From: a virus
Reading direction: 5' to 3' (one strand)
Virus record (IMG/VR): IMGVR_UViG_3300035670_000272
Span: 1 to 54,356 of that record
Length of the DNA: 54,356 nt
Every line of letters starts with the position of its first letter. Within the stretch, counting starts at the first letter, position 1. A program made the translations under genes and the position numbers. A model generated the notes under the pieces. The model had not been told where the DNA came from. It saw only the letters and a program-made list of their open reading frames with translations, and did not search any database. Shown here piece by piece: positions 45,415 to 54,356 of this stretch.

Positions 45415-48400
45415 ATGGCGGTAGCAACACAGGTCGTCGCCAAGTTCACCGCCGACATCAGCGATGTCCAGAGCAAGATGGCGCTCGCTCGCGGAGCCTT
45501 TGGCACCGTATCCGAGGCCGCGTCGTTCTCTAGCAAGCGTATCGCCGAGGTCGGCGACGCTATGGCTAACGTCGGCAAGAAGATGACGGTCGGCATCACC
45601 CTACCTTTGGGTGGTGTAGCGGCTGCCGCGAGTACGGCAGCGATCTCGTTCGAGCAAAGCATGAACAAGATCATCGGCCTGGTCGGTATCGCGTCTGAGG
45701 AAGTCGCCATGATGGGCGACGAGGTCCTGCAAATGGCGACCAACGTCGGAAAGTCACCCGACGAACTCGCTAACGGCCTGTTCGTTGTGACCTCCGCGGG
45801 CCTGCGCGGGTCCGAAGCGATGGCTGCCTTGGCTAATGCGTCGAAGGCTGGCGCGGCTGGACTCGGCGAAACGAACGATATCGCTCGCGCTGTCGCCGGA
45901 ACCCTGTCTGCTTACGGCTCGGAAGTGATCTCCGCGTCGGAAGCGACCGACGCTATCGTCGCTACGGCTCGCGCAGGTAACTTTGAGACGAGCCAGTTCG
46001 CTGCCGCGATCGGTCGGGTGCTGCCTTTCGCGAAGCAGGCAGGCGCTTCATTCCAAGATATGGGCGGCGCTGTCGCGCTTCTGACCCGTGTGAACGGCGA
46101 TGCGGCGCAATCTGTGACTCAGATGCAGGCATTGTTCCGCGCTTTCGTCGTCCCGACCGAGGAAGCGAAGACTGCGCTCGATGAGGTTGGCCTGAGCGCT
46201 CAGGATCTCCGCGACTCGATCGCCGCGAAGGGACTCCCGGCTACCCTGACGATGCTAGATAAGGCTCTCGGTGGCAACCGGGAGCAGTTGGGTAGGCTGC
46301 TTGGCTCGTCTGAGGCTGCGTCAGCAGCGTTCCAGATCCTCGACTCTGACGCTAAAACGATCAACGAGACCTTCGGGGTCGTCGCTGGCAGCGCTGGAAT
46401 GACGGCAGAGGCGTTCCTTGCCGCCTCTCAGACGACGCAGTTCCAGATGAATCAGGCGATGATGCAGTTGAAGGCGACTCTCATCGGCCTGGGTGAGCAG
46501 TTCCTACCGATTATCAAGAGTGTCGCTGACTTCGCAGCCGCAAACATGAGAGCCTTCAGTTCGCTGCCGGGTCCGATCAAGACGTTCATTACGGCGTTCG
46601 CGGGTATTCTCGCTGTGATTGGTCCACTTCTGTTCATTGTCGGCAAGTTGATCGTCGTCTTCTCCGGCCTGCTGTCCGTGATGCTGAAGATGAAGGCCAT
46701 TGGCGCGATGCGACTCGCGTTCGCGCAGTTGCGCGGAGAAATGGCCGCGACCAGGGCCAGCATGAAGCAGACCCAGACATCTATCGGGATGCTCGGGACC
46801 GCCGCTAATCAGGCAAAGGTGACTGTCGTAGCGTCGTTCAAGGCTATTGGTATTGCCGCAAAGGGTCTTCTAGGGAGTCTTGGGCCTATCGGCATCGCGA
46901 TGATCGCTGTTGGCGCGGCGTTCGAGATCTTTGTCGGTCAGGCAGCAGGGGCGCAGCATCACATCGCTAATTTGCGGGACGAGATCGACCTCACCACGGG
47001 CAAGATGACTGAGGCTGCGAAGATCTTTATCGCCTCAGAACTCCGTACCAACATCAGCCAGGAAGATCTGGCGATGATGGAGAACTACGGTATCTCTATC
47101 TCTGGCTTTATCGCGGCGTTGGAGCAGGGCGGCCCCGCGCTTGATGCGTACCGAGACAAGTTCGCGCAAATGCAGCAGGCCCAATCGGAGATGGGCGGTC
47201 TGTTCGGGACCGGATTTGCCAACGTAGGAACCGTCAACTCCGTCAATACGATCGTTGAGACTCTTGACGGCATGATCGGATACTACGATCAGGCGAAGCA
47301 GGCTGCCGCCGATGCAGCCGCAGCACAAGTGGACGGTGCTGTTGCCGCTTCTGACGCACAGCGCGGCATGATGGAGTCGTACAGGGCTACGGCGCAGGAG
47401 CAGCGAGCGATCGCGGCAGGGACCGCGTCTGACGGCACCCTCATGCAGAACGTCATCGACACGACTGCGGCTGCCGTGCGTGGCCTACGCGATGCCTTCT
47501 CCGAACTGAATGACATAGTGAGTGACATTCGCGCGGAGGACGCCGCAAAGGATGCCTACGCTGCCCTAACTGCCAGTATCAAGGAGAACGGGGACGGTTT
47601 CCGCCGAACAACCGAGGAGCAGCGTGCCAACCGCGACGCACTCCTCGACTACATCGACGCACAGGTCGCGTTCGCTGAGTCTCTTGATGAGCCGCAGAAG
47701 CAGTTGGCTGCCTTGCAGCAGTTGGAGAAGGATACGAAGGCCGCGCTGAAGGCCGGTGGCGTCAAGGCTAAGGACTCCGCGATCTATCAGAGCGTCCGTG
47801 ACGCGGTTGATGAAGCCGAGAAGAAGGTCGGCGACATGAAGACCGCCGTGAAGGATGCGGAGAAGAAGGGTCTGGACGTATCCGAGGCGATCGCTACGGG
47901 TATTGAGCAGGGCATGAGCCAGCAGGAGGCCACCCTGAACGCTGCCGGTGCCGCCGCTGGCGACTTCACCGCAGAGGGACTGAACACCGCTCTCGGCATC
48001 TCCTCACCCTCCCGTGTCGCCATGGACGCCGGACGCAACACGGGCCTTGGCTTGATCCAAGGCTTGAATCAGATGCGTGCCGCTGCCGAGGGCGCTGGCA
48101 TGAACGTCGGCGCGAACGTGGTGCGCGGTATGCTGACCTCTCTGAATAACGGACAGGGTCCGGTTGCTTCTGCCGCGCGTGCGATCGTCGCCGCCGCGAT
48201 CGCCGCAGCACGAGACGAGTCGCAGGAAGGCTCCCCCTCTAAGGTGTTCATGGGTATCGGACGCAACATGGTCCTCGGCCTCGCAAGAGGCATCACCTAT
48301 GAGATCCCACTTGCCAAGGGCGCGGGAAGCAAACTCGCCAACTCCCTCATCACGGCCTTCCGCGAGGCGATGGAAGACAACTCAGGCTCCGTCGCTGGCG

Positions 48401-50190
48401 CGATCAATCAGGTGTTCGGGTCGATCCCGACCAAGACCCCGCTCGAAATGCAGTTGGGTGTCAAGGGTGCCGAGAAGTTCATCAAGGACAACAAGAAGGC
48501 ACTCATGGCGCTCGTCGAACTCGGCGAAGCGATCGACCTCATTAACGCGAAGGTGCAGTATGCGGGGCAGGCTTTCGCGTCGCTCGGCGAGTTGGTCGCT
48601 CGCCCGTTCGGACGCGAGTCGGCGATCTCGGAAATGTTCGGCAGCGAAGCCGACATCGACAGGGTCATTGACGGTTTCCTGTCTATCCGGGATCAGGTCA
48701 AGCAGGCATACTCGGTCCTGACTGATGCTTCTATCGTTGGGGCGAAGGCTGCTGCGCGTAACCGCGCAGAGATGTACAAGACAATCGGCGCTCTGCGTAG
48801 CCTGACGGATCAGGCAATCGGACTCCGTGAGCAGTACGACACCGTTATGTCGGAACTAGATGCGCTAGAGAAGGGCTATCAGAAGTCTGTAGCCGACACA
48901 AACAAGTTCTATGACGACGCTGACAAGGCTGCACAGGAGAACATCAAGGCGATTGAGGAGCGCTGGGCCAAGGCTATCCCCGGCCTAGAGGCTGCGCTCA
49001 AGACCGCGACAGAGGCATTCGATAAGGAGAACGCTGTTCTGCAGAGGCTCATCGGGGAGCGCGACCAGTTCGTCGATCAAATCAAATCCGGGTTCCGCTC
49101 ATTCGTCAATAGCCTGTCCTTCGAGTCTCGTTCGGCATCTAAGCAGATTGTGAAGGAAACAAAGCGCCTGGCAGACGGCATAACGGTAACGCTAGAGCGT
49201 GAGTTGGAGATTGGCGGTGGCCCTGCGTCTATCCGGCAGACGCTGGAAGAGCGACTTGCTGCCGTGCGTGACTTCTCGCGCAACATTCGTACCCTCATGC
49301 AGCGTGGCCTTGATCCTTCTCTGGTTCAGGATTTCGTTTCGGCAGGTGTGTCCGGTGCTGGTGACGCTGCTGCCGCGCTCGCAGCCGGCTCGCAGGACGA
49401 CATCTCCGCGATCAACACGGTTCAGTCGCAACTGCTGGCAGAGTCCGAGGACTTCGGGAAGTACGCTGCTGCTCAATGGCATGACATCGGGATCGCCCAG
49501 CAGCAGGCTCTCGTTACTCCGCTGCAGATCGCTAAGGATGCCGCGCAGACAGCGCTCAATGAAGCAAATAAGTTGCGTGATGAGGAACTAGCCGCAGCGC
49601 GTAAGCAGTTGGAGACGTTGCAGACTCAGCGCACCGAGGCCTTGGCAAAGTTGGAGTCCGACTATAACGCGAAGAAGGCGGAACTTCAGGCTCGGGCTAA
49701 CGAGTTGCAGACGCAGATGGATACTGTCGCTGCGCAGATCGAAGAGAAGATCCTGACGATCCTGAACACGACCGCTGTGAAGAGCGCAGAAGCCGGGATG
49801 AAGGCAGGTCAGCAACTCCTCGAAGGTTTCCGTAAGGAGTATCCGAAGGTCTATGACCAACTGAACCGGCTTATGAATCAGTTGGCGGCCTCTCTAACGA
49901 GGACGGCGACAGTCACGGTGAAGGCTGTGTATGACGCTACTGTGCCTGTCCAGGCAGCGGGTAGGGGTTCTGTTCGCACACGGGCGGCGTTCACACCTGA
50001 TCCGACTCGGGTGAATGTGGGTACGGTTTCGGTGCCCGTCTCGTCCCCGGCTGCTACGGGCGGCACGAATAACGTGTACCAGATTACGGTGAACGCGGGT
50101 GTGGGTGATCCGCGCGAGATCGGCAGGGTGACGGTCGAAGCGATCAAGGCTTACGAACGTTCTAACGGTCGCGTGTTTGCGAGCGCCTAA
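45415..50190 (+). CDS. Tape measure protein
   Basis: The protein has 1591 residues. The N-terminus follows the phage tape-measure family (VVAKFTADISDVQSKM, GKKMTVGITLPL, AAAISFEQSMNKIIGLVG). Two hydrophobic stretches lie near 390-425 and 480-505. Long coiled coils run near 1110-1300 and 1370-1470. The length sets the tail: at about 0.15 nm per residue this means roughly 240 nm (inference). Some TMPs carry enzymes; none is obvious here. Confidence 0.9.
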   Translation: MAVATQVVAKFTADISDVQSKMALARGAFGTVSEAASFSSKRIAEVGDAMANVGKKMTVGITLPLGGVAAAASTAAISFEQSMNKIIGLVGIASEEVAMMGDEVLQMATNVGKSPDELANGLFVVTSAGLRGSEAMAALANASKAGAAGLGETNDIARAVAGTLSAYGSEVISASEATDAIVATARAGNFETSQFAAAIGRVLPFAKQAGASFQDMGGAVALLTRVNGDAAQSVTQMQALFRAFVVPTEEAKTALDEVGLSAQDLRDSIAAKGLPATLTMLDKALGGNREQLGRLLGSSEAASAAFQILDSDAKTINETFGVVAGSAGMTAEAFLAASQTTQFQMNQAMMQLKATLIGLGEQFLPIIKSVADFAAANMRAFSSLPGPIKTFITAFAGILAVIGPLLFIVGKLIVVFSGLLSVMLKMKAIGAMRLAFAQLRGEMAATRASMKQTQTSIGMLGTAANQAKVTVVASFKAIGIAAKGLLGSLGPIGIAMIAVGAAFEIFVGQAAGAQHHIANLRDEIDLTTGKMTEAAKIFIASELRTNISQEDLAMMENYGISISGFIAALEQGGPALDAYRDKFAQMQQAQSEMGGLFGTGFANVGTVNSVNTIVETLDGMIGYYDQAKQAAADAAAAQVDGAVAASDAQRGMMESYRATAQEQRAIAAGTASDGTLMQNVIDTTAAAVRGLRDAFSELNDIVSDIRAEDAAKDAYAALTASIKENGDGFRRTTEEQRANRDALLDYIDAQVAFAESLDEPQKQLAALQQLEKDTKAALKAGGVKAKDSAIYQSVRDAVDEAEKKVGDMKTAVKDAEKKGLDVSEAIATGIEQGMSQQEATLNAAGAAAGDFTAEGLNTALGISSPSRVAMDAGRNTGLGLIQGLNQMRAAAEGAGMNVGANVVRGMLTSLNNGQGPVASAARAIVAAAIAAARDESQEGSPSKVFMGIGRNMVLGLARGITYEIPLAKGAGSKLANSLITAFREAMEDNSGSVAGAINQVFGSIPTKTPLEMQLGVKGAEKFIKDNKKALMALVELGEAIDLINAKVQYAGQAFASLGELVARPFGRESAISEMFGSEADIDRVIDGFLSIRDQVKQAYSVLTDASIVGAKAAARNRAEMYKTIGALRSLTDQAIGLREQYDTVMSELDALEKGYQKSVADTNKFYDDADKAAQENIKAIEERWAKAIPGLEAALKTATEAFDKENAVLQRLIGERDQFVDQIKSGFRSFVNSLSFESRSASKQIVKETKRLADGITVTLERELEIGGGPASIRQTLEERLAAVRDFSRNIRTLMQRGLDPSLVQDFVSAGVSGAGDAAAALAAGSQDDISAINTVQSQLLAESEDFGKYAAAQWHDIGIAQQQALVTPLQIAKDAAQTALNEANKLRDEELAAARKQLETLQTQRTEALAKLESDYNAKKAELQARANELQTQMDTVAAQIEEKILTILNTTAVKSAEAGMKAGQQLLEGFRKEYPKVYDQLNRLMNQLAASLTRTATVTVKAVYDATVPVQAAGRGSVRTRAAFTPDPTRVNVGTVSVPVSSPAATGGTNNVYQITVNAGVGDPREIGRVTVEAIKAYERSNGRVFASA

Positions 50191-51488
50191 TGTCTCTGAC
50201 TGTCCGTATCGGTTTCGACCTTTCCGCTATCGGTGACCCGACGCTGTTCACGTTGGATGACCCGGTACAGGGCGAGTTGGATTCGGCGTATGTGTTGGGC
50301 GGGACTCTATTCCAAGATGTTACGTCGTATGTGCGTGGGTTGAGTGTGCGGCGTGGTAGGTCACGCAGGTTGGACAAGTTCCAGACAGGAACCGCCACAG
50401 TCACACTAGACAACACAGGCAGAGTGTTCGACCCGGAGTATTCCGGTTCACCCTATGCTGGGCAGATTCAGCCACGCCGCCCGATACAGATAACTGACGG
50501 GGTTAACTTCCTGTTCGTTGGGCTGATCGAAGATTGGAACCTTGACTATTCGCTGAACCGTGACAGCATCGCTACCGCTCTGTGCGTGGATGGGTTCACT
50601 CTGCTGGCGTCGTCGGAACTGGCAGGGTTTACCGCGTCGGCTACGTTGCCGGGTGCGCGTATCTCTGAGGTTTTGGACCGCCCAGAAGTATCGTGGCCTG
50701 CGGGTTCTCGCGATATCGCGTCGGGTACGCAGCAGTTGCAGACCGATACGGTTAATGAGGGCACCGGGGTTCTCAACTACTTGCAGATCGTGGAGGAAAC
50801 GGAAGCGGGTGCCCTGTTTGTGGGATCGGACGGGGTGCTTACGTTTAAGGGTAGCAACACTCCGGCTGCTGCTTACACAGAGTACGTATTCACTAACACT
50901 AACGAAGGCGTGGATACTCCGTACGATTCGGCATCCGTCAGTTATGACAGTCTCACTACCGCCTACGCCTTTGACGCTATCGACGGAACGTACATTCCGT
51001 TTAATGACATAGGTGTCGAGTATGGTACTGAGACTTTGCATAACCGTGTTGTGGTAGGGCGTGTGAATAGCGCGACAGTCGCGACCGCTGACGACACGAC
51101 AAGTCAAGCAGCGTTCGGTGTATCTACTTTGTCGCGCACAGGTTTGTTGTTCTCGTCGGATGATCAGTTGTCTCCTATGGCTGAATACCTAGTGAACCGT
51201 TACGGCACTCCGCAGGTTCGCATCCGTAGCGTCGGCGTAGACGTAGGCAACAGCGTCTATAAGTCTGAATTGTTGGGTTTGGATTTCGGTGATGTTGTAC
51301 GCGTCCGGTTCACGCCTAACGGCATAGGCGACCCGATAGATCAGTTCCTAACGATTGAGGGTGTATCGCACGAGATCACCCCGTCACGGCATCAGATGAC
51401 GTTCCAGTTTGAGCGCATCACATACTTCCCGTTCGAACTGGACTCAAGCGATTACGGTATCCTTGACACTAATGTTTTGGGATTGTGA
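50190..51488 (+). CDS. Minor tail protein (distal tail / baseplate)
   Basis: The protein has 432 residues, beta-rich. SYVRGLSVRRGRSRRLDKFQTGTATVTLDNTGRVF and a late FLTIEGVSHEITPSRHQMTFQFE match actinophage minor tail proteins that follow the tape measure. It is likely part of the tail tip. The start overlaps the tape measure stop. Confidence 0.75.
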   Translation: MSLTVRIGFDLSAIGDPTLFTLDDPVQGELDSAYVLGGTLFQDVTSYVRGLSVRRGRSRRLDKFQTGTATVTLDNTGRVFDPEYSGSPYAGQIQPRRPIQITDGVNFLFVGLIEDWNLDYSLNRDSIATALCVDGFTLLASSELAGFTASATLPGARISEVLDRPEVSWPAGSRDIASGTQQLQTDTVNEGTGVLNYLQIVEETEAGALFVGSDGVLTFKGSNTPAAAYTEYVFTNTNEGVDTPYDSASVSYDSLTTAYAFDAIDGTYIPFNDIGVEYGTETLHNRVVVGRVNSATVATADDTTSQAAFGVSTLSRTGLLFSSDDQLSPMAEYLVNRYGTPQVRIRSVGVDVGNSVYKSELLGLDFGDVVRVRFTPNGIGDPIDQFLTIEGVSHEITPSRHQMTFQFERITYFPFELDSSDYGILDTNVLGL

Positions 51489-51494
51489 GGGCTA

Positions 51495-52019
51495 ATGGCT
51501 GGCGCAGGCAAAAAGACTTTCGTTGCAGGTGATGTGCTCACCGCATCGGACGTTAATTCCTATCTGATGGATCAGAGTGTGATGCGTTTTGCCACGGCAT
51601 CGGCTAGGTCTAGTGCGCTGCCCTCGCCATCTGAGGGAATGGTCACATACCTTGACGATACAAACGTCGTAGAGGTCTATGATGGTTCATCATGGGTTAG
51701 CGTTGCGGGTGACGAAATCCCATACGCACAGTATGCGACACGCGTTATTGCGCCGCTTGGATTCTCGTTAGGTCCGGGTGATGGGATTACTACGGCGGCT
51801 ACCATTACTTTCCCCACCGGACGGTTTAGCGTTGCGCCTATTTGTTTCACCACTCCGGTTAGCAATGGCGCTGGATCGTATCGTTTGATGTATACACCGG
51901 ACCCTAGCGCGTCGGCGGTCACGGTGTATGTATCGAACGCTAACATTTCGGCGTCAGTTGCAAGCGTGGCGTTCGCGCTCACGGCGATTCAGATGACCTC
52001 AGGGAGTGCGGCAGGATGA
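51495..52019 (+). CDS. Minor tail protein
   Basis: The protein has 174 residues. GKKTFVAGDVLTASDVNSYLMDQSVMRF is a block very common in actinophage tail-tip and fibre proteins, followed by a beta-rich part. It is likely a tail-fibre or adaptor protein. Confidence 0.7.
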   Translation: MAGAGKKTFVAGDVLTASDVNSYLMDQSVMRFATASARSSALPSPSEGMVTYLDDTNVVEVYDGSSWVSVAGDEIPYAQYATRVIAPLGFSLGPGDGITTAATITFPTGRFSVAPICFTTPVSNGAGSYRLMYTPDPSASAVTVYVSNANISASVASVAFALTAIQMTSGSAAG

Positions 52020-52195
52020 GCGAACCTACACCTTCATATGATCATGTAGCAGAGTGCTCTAGTTTGTGCTTGCGTCCACCATGCCCGAATGAAGGAATTG
52101 TCTACGATGTTCCATCATTGGACGGGCGTATCTCGCAGATGATTTGCGGAACATGCGGCGTAAACTTCACGGCTAACGTCGTCCCGAAGGAGTAG
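52016..52195 (+). CDS. Small zinc-binding protein (59 aa)
   Basis: ATG 52016 overlaps the upstream stop, and TAG is at 52193-52195. The product has ECSSLCLRPPCPNEG and MICGTCGVNF, giving paired cysteines for zinc. It lies within the tail-tip genes and may be a small structural or assembly protein. Confidence 0.6.
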   Translation: MSEPTPSYDHVAECSSLCLRPPCPNEGIVYDVPSLDGRISQMICGTCGVNFTANVVPKE

Positions 52196-52199
52196 GCAA

Positions 52200-52676
52200 A
52201 TGGGCAGCAGCGTTTATCCTAACTCTCTTGATGACTTTGCCGAGGCATCACCTACTAATTTGGGTGACGCCGATTCTACGGGCAGAACTCATAGCGAGCG
52301 GCACGACGATATCGAATCCGCTATGGAAGCCGTACAGGGCGAGTTGGGCACGAATCCCGCAGGTTCCGCGTCTACCGTTTCTGCTCGCTTGGATAATGTT
52401 GACACTACCGTTAGCAACTTGATTTCCGCATCAGCGGTCACGGCTTCTCTCTCTGCAATTCAGTCAGATGTGGACTCTAAGATCGCCGCTTCCGCTTTCA
52501 CGGCAGCAGGCGATTTGCTGGTAGGCGCTGGTTCCGCATCTGTGGGTACGCTAGCAATTGGCAGTAACTCTACGGTTCTCACGGTAGACACAAATGAACC
52601 GTTTAAGGTGAAGTGGGCACCCCCGGCAACGGTGGAAGATACTACAATTAACCCGTTTCTGTTGATGGGAGCATGA
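52200..52676 (+). CDS. Minor tail / fibre protein
   Basis: The protein has 158 residues. SERHDDIESAMEAVQGELGTNPAGS is a block found in many phage fibre and minor tail proteins, followed by helices and beta strands. It is likely a fibre or adaptor subunit. Confidence 0.7.
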   Translation: MGSSVYPNSLDDFAEASPTNLGDADSTGRTHSERHDDIESAMEAVQGELGTNPAGSASTVSARLDNVDTTVSNLISASAVTASLSAIQSDVDSKIAASAFTAAGDLLVGAGSASVGTLAIGSNSTVLTVDTNEPFKVKWAPPATVEDTTINPFLLMGA

Positions 52677-52679
52677 CTC

Positions 52680-53009
52680 ATGGCTATTAACTACAAAGTG
52701 TTGGGCCAGTCTGCCCCATCCGCGACAACGCCTACCGCTCTTTACACGGTTCCTTCCGCGACTGAAACTGTCGTTTCGACATTGTTCGTGTGTAATCGTG
52801 GGGTAACTGCTGGAACGTTCCGTATCTCTGTGCGACCGGACGGCGCTACGCAAGCCGATGAGCATTACATCGCTTACGATATTTCTATCGACGCTAACGC
52901 CACTATCCCGTTCACTACTGGTATCACTATCGACGCGTCAGATGTTTTGACTGTGTATGCGTCCACGGGTGATATGTCGTTCTCTGCGTTCGGATCGGAG
53001 ATCACCTGA
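52680..53009 (+). CDS. Small structural protein
   Basis: The protein has 109 residues, beta-rich. SVRPDGATQADEHYIAYDISIDANATIPF and TVYASTGDMSFSAFG are seen in short phage tail-associated proteins. It overlaps the next ATG. The place among fibre genes supports a virion role. Confidence 0.65.
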   Translation: MAINYKVLGQSAPSATTPTALYTVPSATETVVSTLFVCNRGVTAGTFRISVRPDGATQADEHYIAYDISIDANATIPFTTGITIDASDVLTVYASTGDMSFSAFGSEIT

Positions 53010-54277
53010 TGAGTATTGAGCAGATTCCTGCGCGTCAGGCGGCTGCTGGCGGTGCGGTTGTTTCGTGGAATCCTGTTCCCGCTACTGGAACTTACGCGTT
53101 GCAGGATTCTCTTGACGCTGGACTCTATCGTGTCGTAACGGATACTACGCAGAGCATTGCATCAGCGAGCGTAAAGATTCTAGGATCATCCGGTTATCAG
53201 TTCGGTAGTATCGCTATTCGCGGTGGATTGGGTTATGTGGCGGTTGGGGATACGGCTGCTTCATTCACGGTGAGCGCAGGAACATTCCCGCTGCTGATTG
53301 GGTTTGAGAAGTTGGATACATACGCGCTGCGTAGTGCCCCGACGAATGTGTCTGTCGATTACACAAGCGCGTCAGCGCCGTACACCTTCACCGCGACCTA
53401 CACTCCCCCTGCTGGCGCGGCGAGCATCGGCATCTACTGGCCCAATGGCACGTTCACGAACTATGGTGCGGCTAGCGGATCGTTCTCCGGTTCACTTGTT
53501 GGCATTACTCCGGTTAGTGGTTCTACCGTGTCGTTCATTATTGCCGCTAGTGACGCTAATGGAATCTTTGGTATCGGCGCTTCCGCGTCTGACCCTTATC
53601 CGTATTATGTGTTCACAACATCGGGCACGTACACTCCTCCTGTTGGTAGCAGTTACGCAGATGTTTGGGTTGCTGGCGGCGGTGGCGCAGGGGGTGGCGC
53701 AACAAGTAGTTACACTAAGGGCGGTGGCGGCGCAGCCGGAACCCTAGTCTATTCAGCCTCAGTTTCCACTAGCGGTTCTGTATCTGTGACTATTGGCTCC
53801 GGTGGAACTCCTAACGCAAGTGGCAATGGTGGGGCTGGTGGATCGTCAAGTTTCGGTGGCGTGTCGGCAGGCGGTGGCCTAGGCGGTGGAGTTAGCGGCG
53901 CTAACGGTCAAAACGGTGAAGTTGGCAGCGGCGCAGGATCACCTAACAAGACTGGTGGAACGGCAACTATTGGCTTTGCTGGCGGTAACTCTACATACAA
54001 CGCTGGCGGCGGCGGTGGAATGTCGGCGTCTGGCGGCACAGGCGGGAACGGCACCCAAAATGGGTTCACCCCTGGCGGCAGCGGCTCTGTTACCCTTGGC
54101 TATTTGATTTCACAAGGTGGTAGCGGCGGCGCGCGTTTCGGTGGCACAGGAACTAACTATTCGTCACAAGCGCCTACGTCCGTTGCTGGTGGCGGCGGTG
54201 GCGCGAGCAAGACAACAGGCGCGAACGTAGCAGGCGCTAGCGGATCACACGGCATTGTGATTGTGAAGGCACTTTAA
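53009..54277 (+). CDS. Glycine-rich tail fibre / receptor-binding protein
   Basis: The protein has 422 residues. The first part is beta-rich with a fibronectin-like stretch (about 110-180). The last 230 residues are glycine-rich (GGGGAGGG, GGAGGSSSFGG, GGGGGMSASGG) and begin after YYVFTTSGTYTPP, the mark of glycine-rich phage fibre ends that form polyglycine bundles and bind receptors. It ends HGIVIVKAL. The gene runs up to the window end and is repeated in part at 1-48. Confidence 0.8.
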   Translation: MSIEQIPARQAAAGGAVVSWNPVPATGTYALQDSLDAGLYRVVTDTTQSIASASVKILGSSGYQFGSIAIRGGLGYVAVGDTAASFTVSAGTFPLLIGFEKLDTYALRSAPTNVSVDYTSASAPYTFTATYTPPAGAASIGIYWPNGTFTNYGAASGSFSGSLVGITPVSGSTVSFIIAASDANGIFGIGASASDPYPYYVFTTSGTYTPPVGSSYADVWVAGGGGAGGGATSSYTKGGGGAAGTLVYSASVSTSGSVSVTIGSGGTPNASGNGGAGGSSSFGGVSAGGGLGGGVSGANGQNGEVGSGAGSPNKTGGTATIGFAGGNSTYNAGGGGGMSASGGTGGNGTQNGFTPGGSGSVTLGYLISQGGSGGARFGGTGTNYSSQAPTSVAGGGGGASKTTGANVAGASGSHGIVIVKAL

Positions 54278-54356
54278 TCTACCTAATGGATGCATTATGA
54301 AAACCTTTGCGGCGCACGATGGAACGTCAATCGTGAACATCATTGTTGCGGATTCC
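54230..54356. repeat. Terminal direct repeat, right copy
   Basis: This is identical to bases 1-127 and marks the closing overlap of a circular sequence. See the left copy. Confidence 0.9.
54297..54356 (+). CDS. Start of small protein downstream of tail fibre (partial)
   Basis: These are the first 20 codons of the gene found whole at 68-376, cut by the window end. It is the same gene, not a second copy. Confidence 0.85.
   Translation, partial: MKTFAAHDGTSIVNIIVADS

Noticed and set aside
1-54356. tRNA genes
   Set aside because: GTTCGA-like strings were seen only inside coding genes, without a cloverleaf. A tRNA search was not possible here.

Overview
The window looks like one complete, circularly closed genome of a tailed siphovirus-type phage. 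The first 127 bases are repeated exactly as the last 127, so the unique genome is about 54,229 bp and the tail-fibre region runs across the window ends. An actinobacterial host is suggested by a WhiB-like regulator, a DUF732-type lipoprotein, a GP88-family protein, an r1t-type holin and many small zinc-binding proteins of actinophage type. The sulfotransferase and the small protein after the tail fibre resemble genes of aquatic phages, so an aquatic actinobacterium is possible (inference). I see no integrase, repressor, tRNA, DNA polymerase or replicative helicase.

There are four transcription blocks. (A) Plus strand from about 43456 through the window ends to 2462: two tail-tube proteins, tail chaperones with a -1 frameshift, a 1591-residue tape measure, tail tip, glycine-rich fibre, then a sulfotransferase and a glycosyltransferase. 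(B) Minus strand 5126 to 2574: a stand-alone peptidoglycan-binding domain, two glycosyltransferases and an SDR epimerase. (C) Plus strand 5183 to 24441: holin, amidase, GP88, WhiB, portal, a MuF protein fused to an ADP-ribosyltransferase-like domain, an XkdF-type protease, scaffold, capsid, connectors, a Com-like zinc finger, a metallophosphoesterase, a GT-B glycosyltransferase and a methyltransferase. (D) Minus strand about 43133 to 24431: many small early proteins, then DUF932, annealing protein, Cas4-like nuclease, replication initiator, RusA, HNH, SSB, and a tightly coupled HTH-ParB-TET/JBP dioxygenase-glycosyltransferase cassette, a secreted lysozyme-like protein, both terminase subunits, an RmlB-like dehydratase and a lipoprotein.

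The most striking find is in block D, 39728-42930. Eight copies of a structured RNA element sit at the gene junctions of the small-gene operon, always on the coding strand. Each has the full core of a type II hammerhead self-cleaving ribozyme: CUGANGA, GAAA, a stem III hairpin closed by a GNRA or UUCG tetraloop, and UC at the cleavage site. Stem I and a loop-I/stem-II pseudoknot change sequence between copies but keep pairing. In seven copies the TAG stop codon of the upstream gene forms part of stem II. This predicts that the polycistronic RNA is cut at every non-overlapping junction, perhaps under the control of the terminating ribosome.

The second system is DNA modification. The TET/JBP-like 2OG-Fe(II) dioxygenase (H172-x-D174, H222, R236) is translationally coupled to a glycosyltransferase with a DDD motif. 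Three sugar-nucleotide SDR enzymes and several further glycosyltransferases elsewhere could supply or extend a sugar on an oxidised base. No C5-cytosine methyltransferase is recognisable, so either thymine or host-made 5-methylcytosine would be the substrate.
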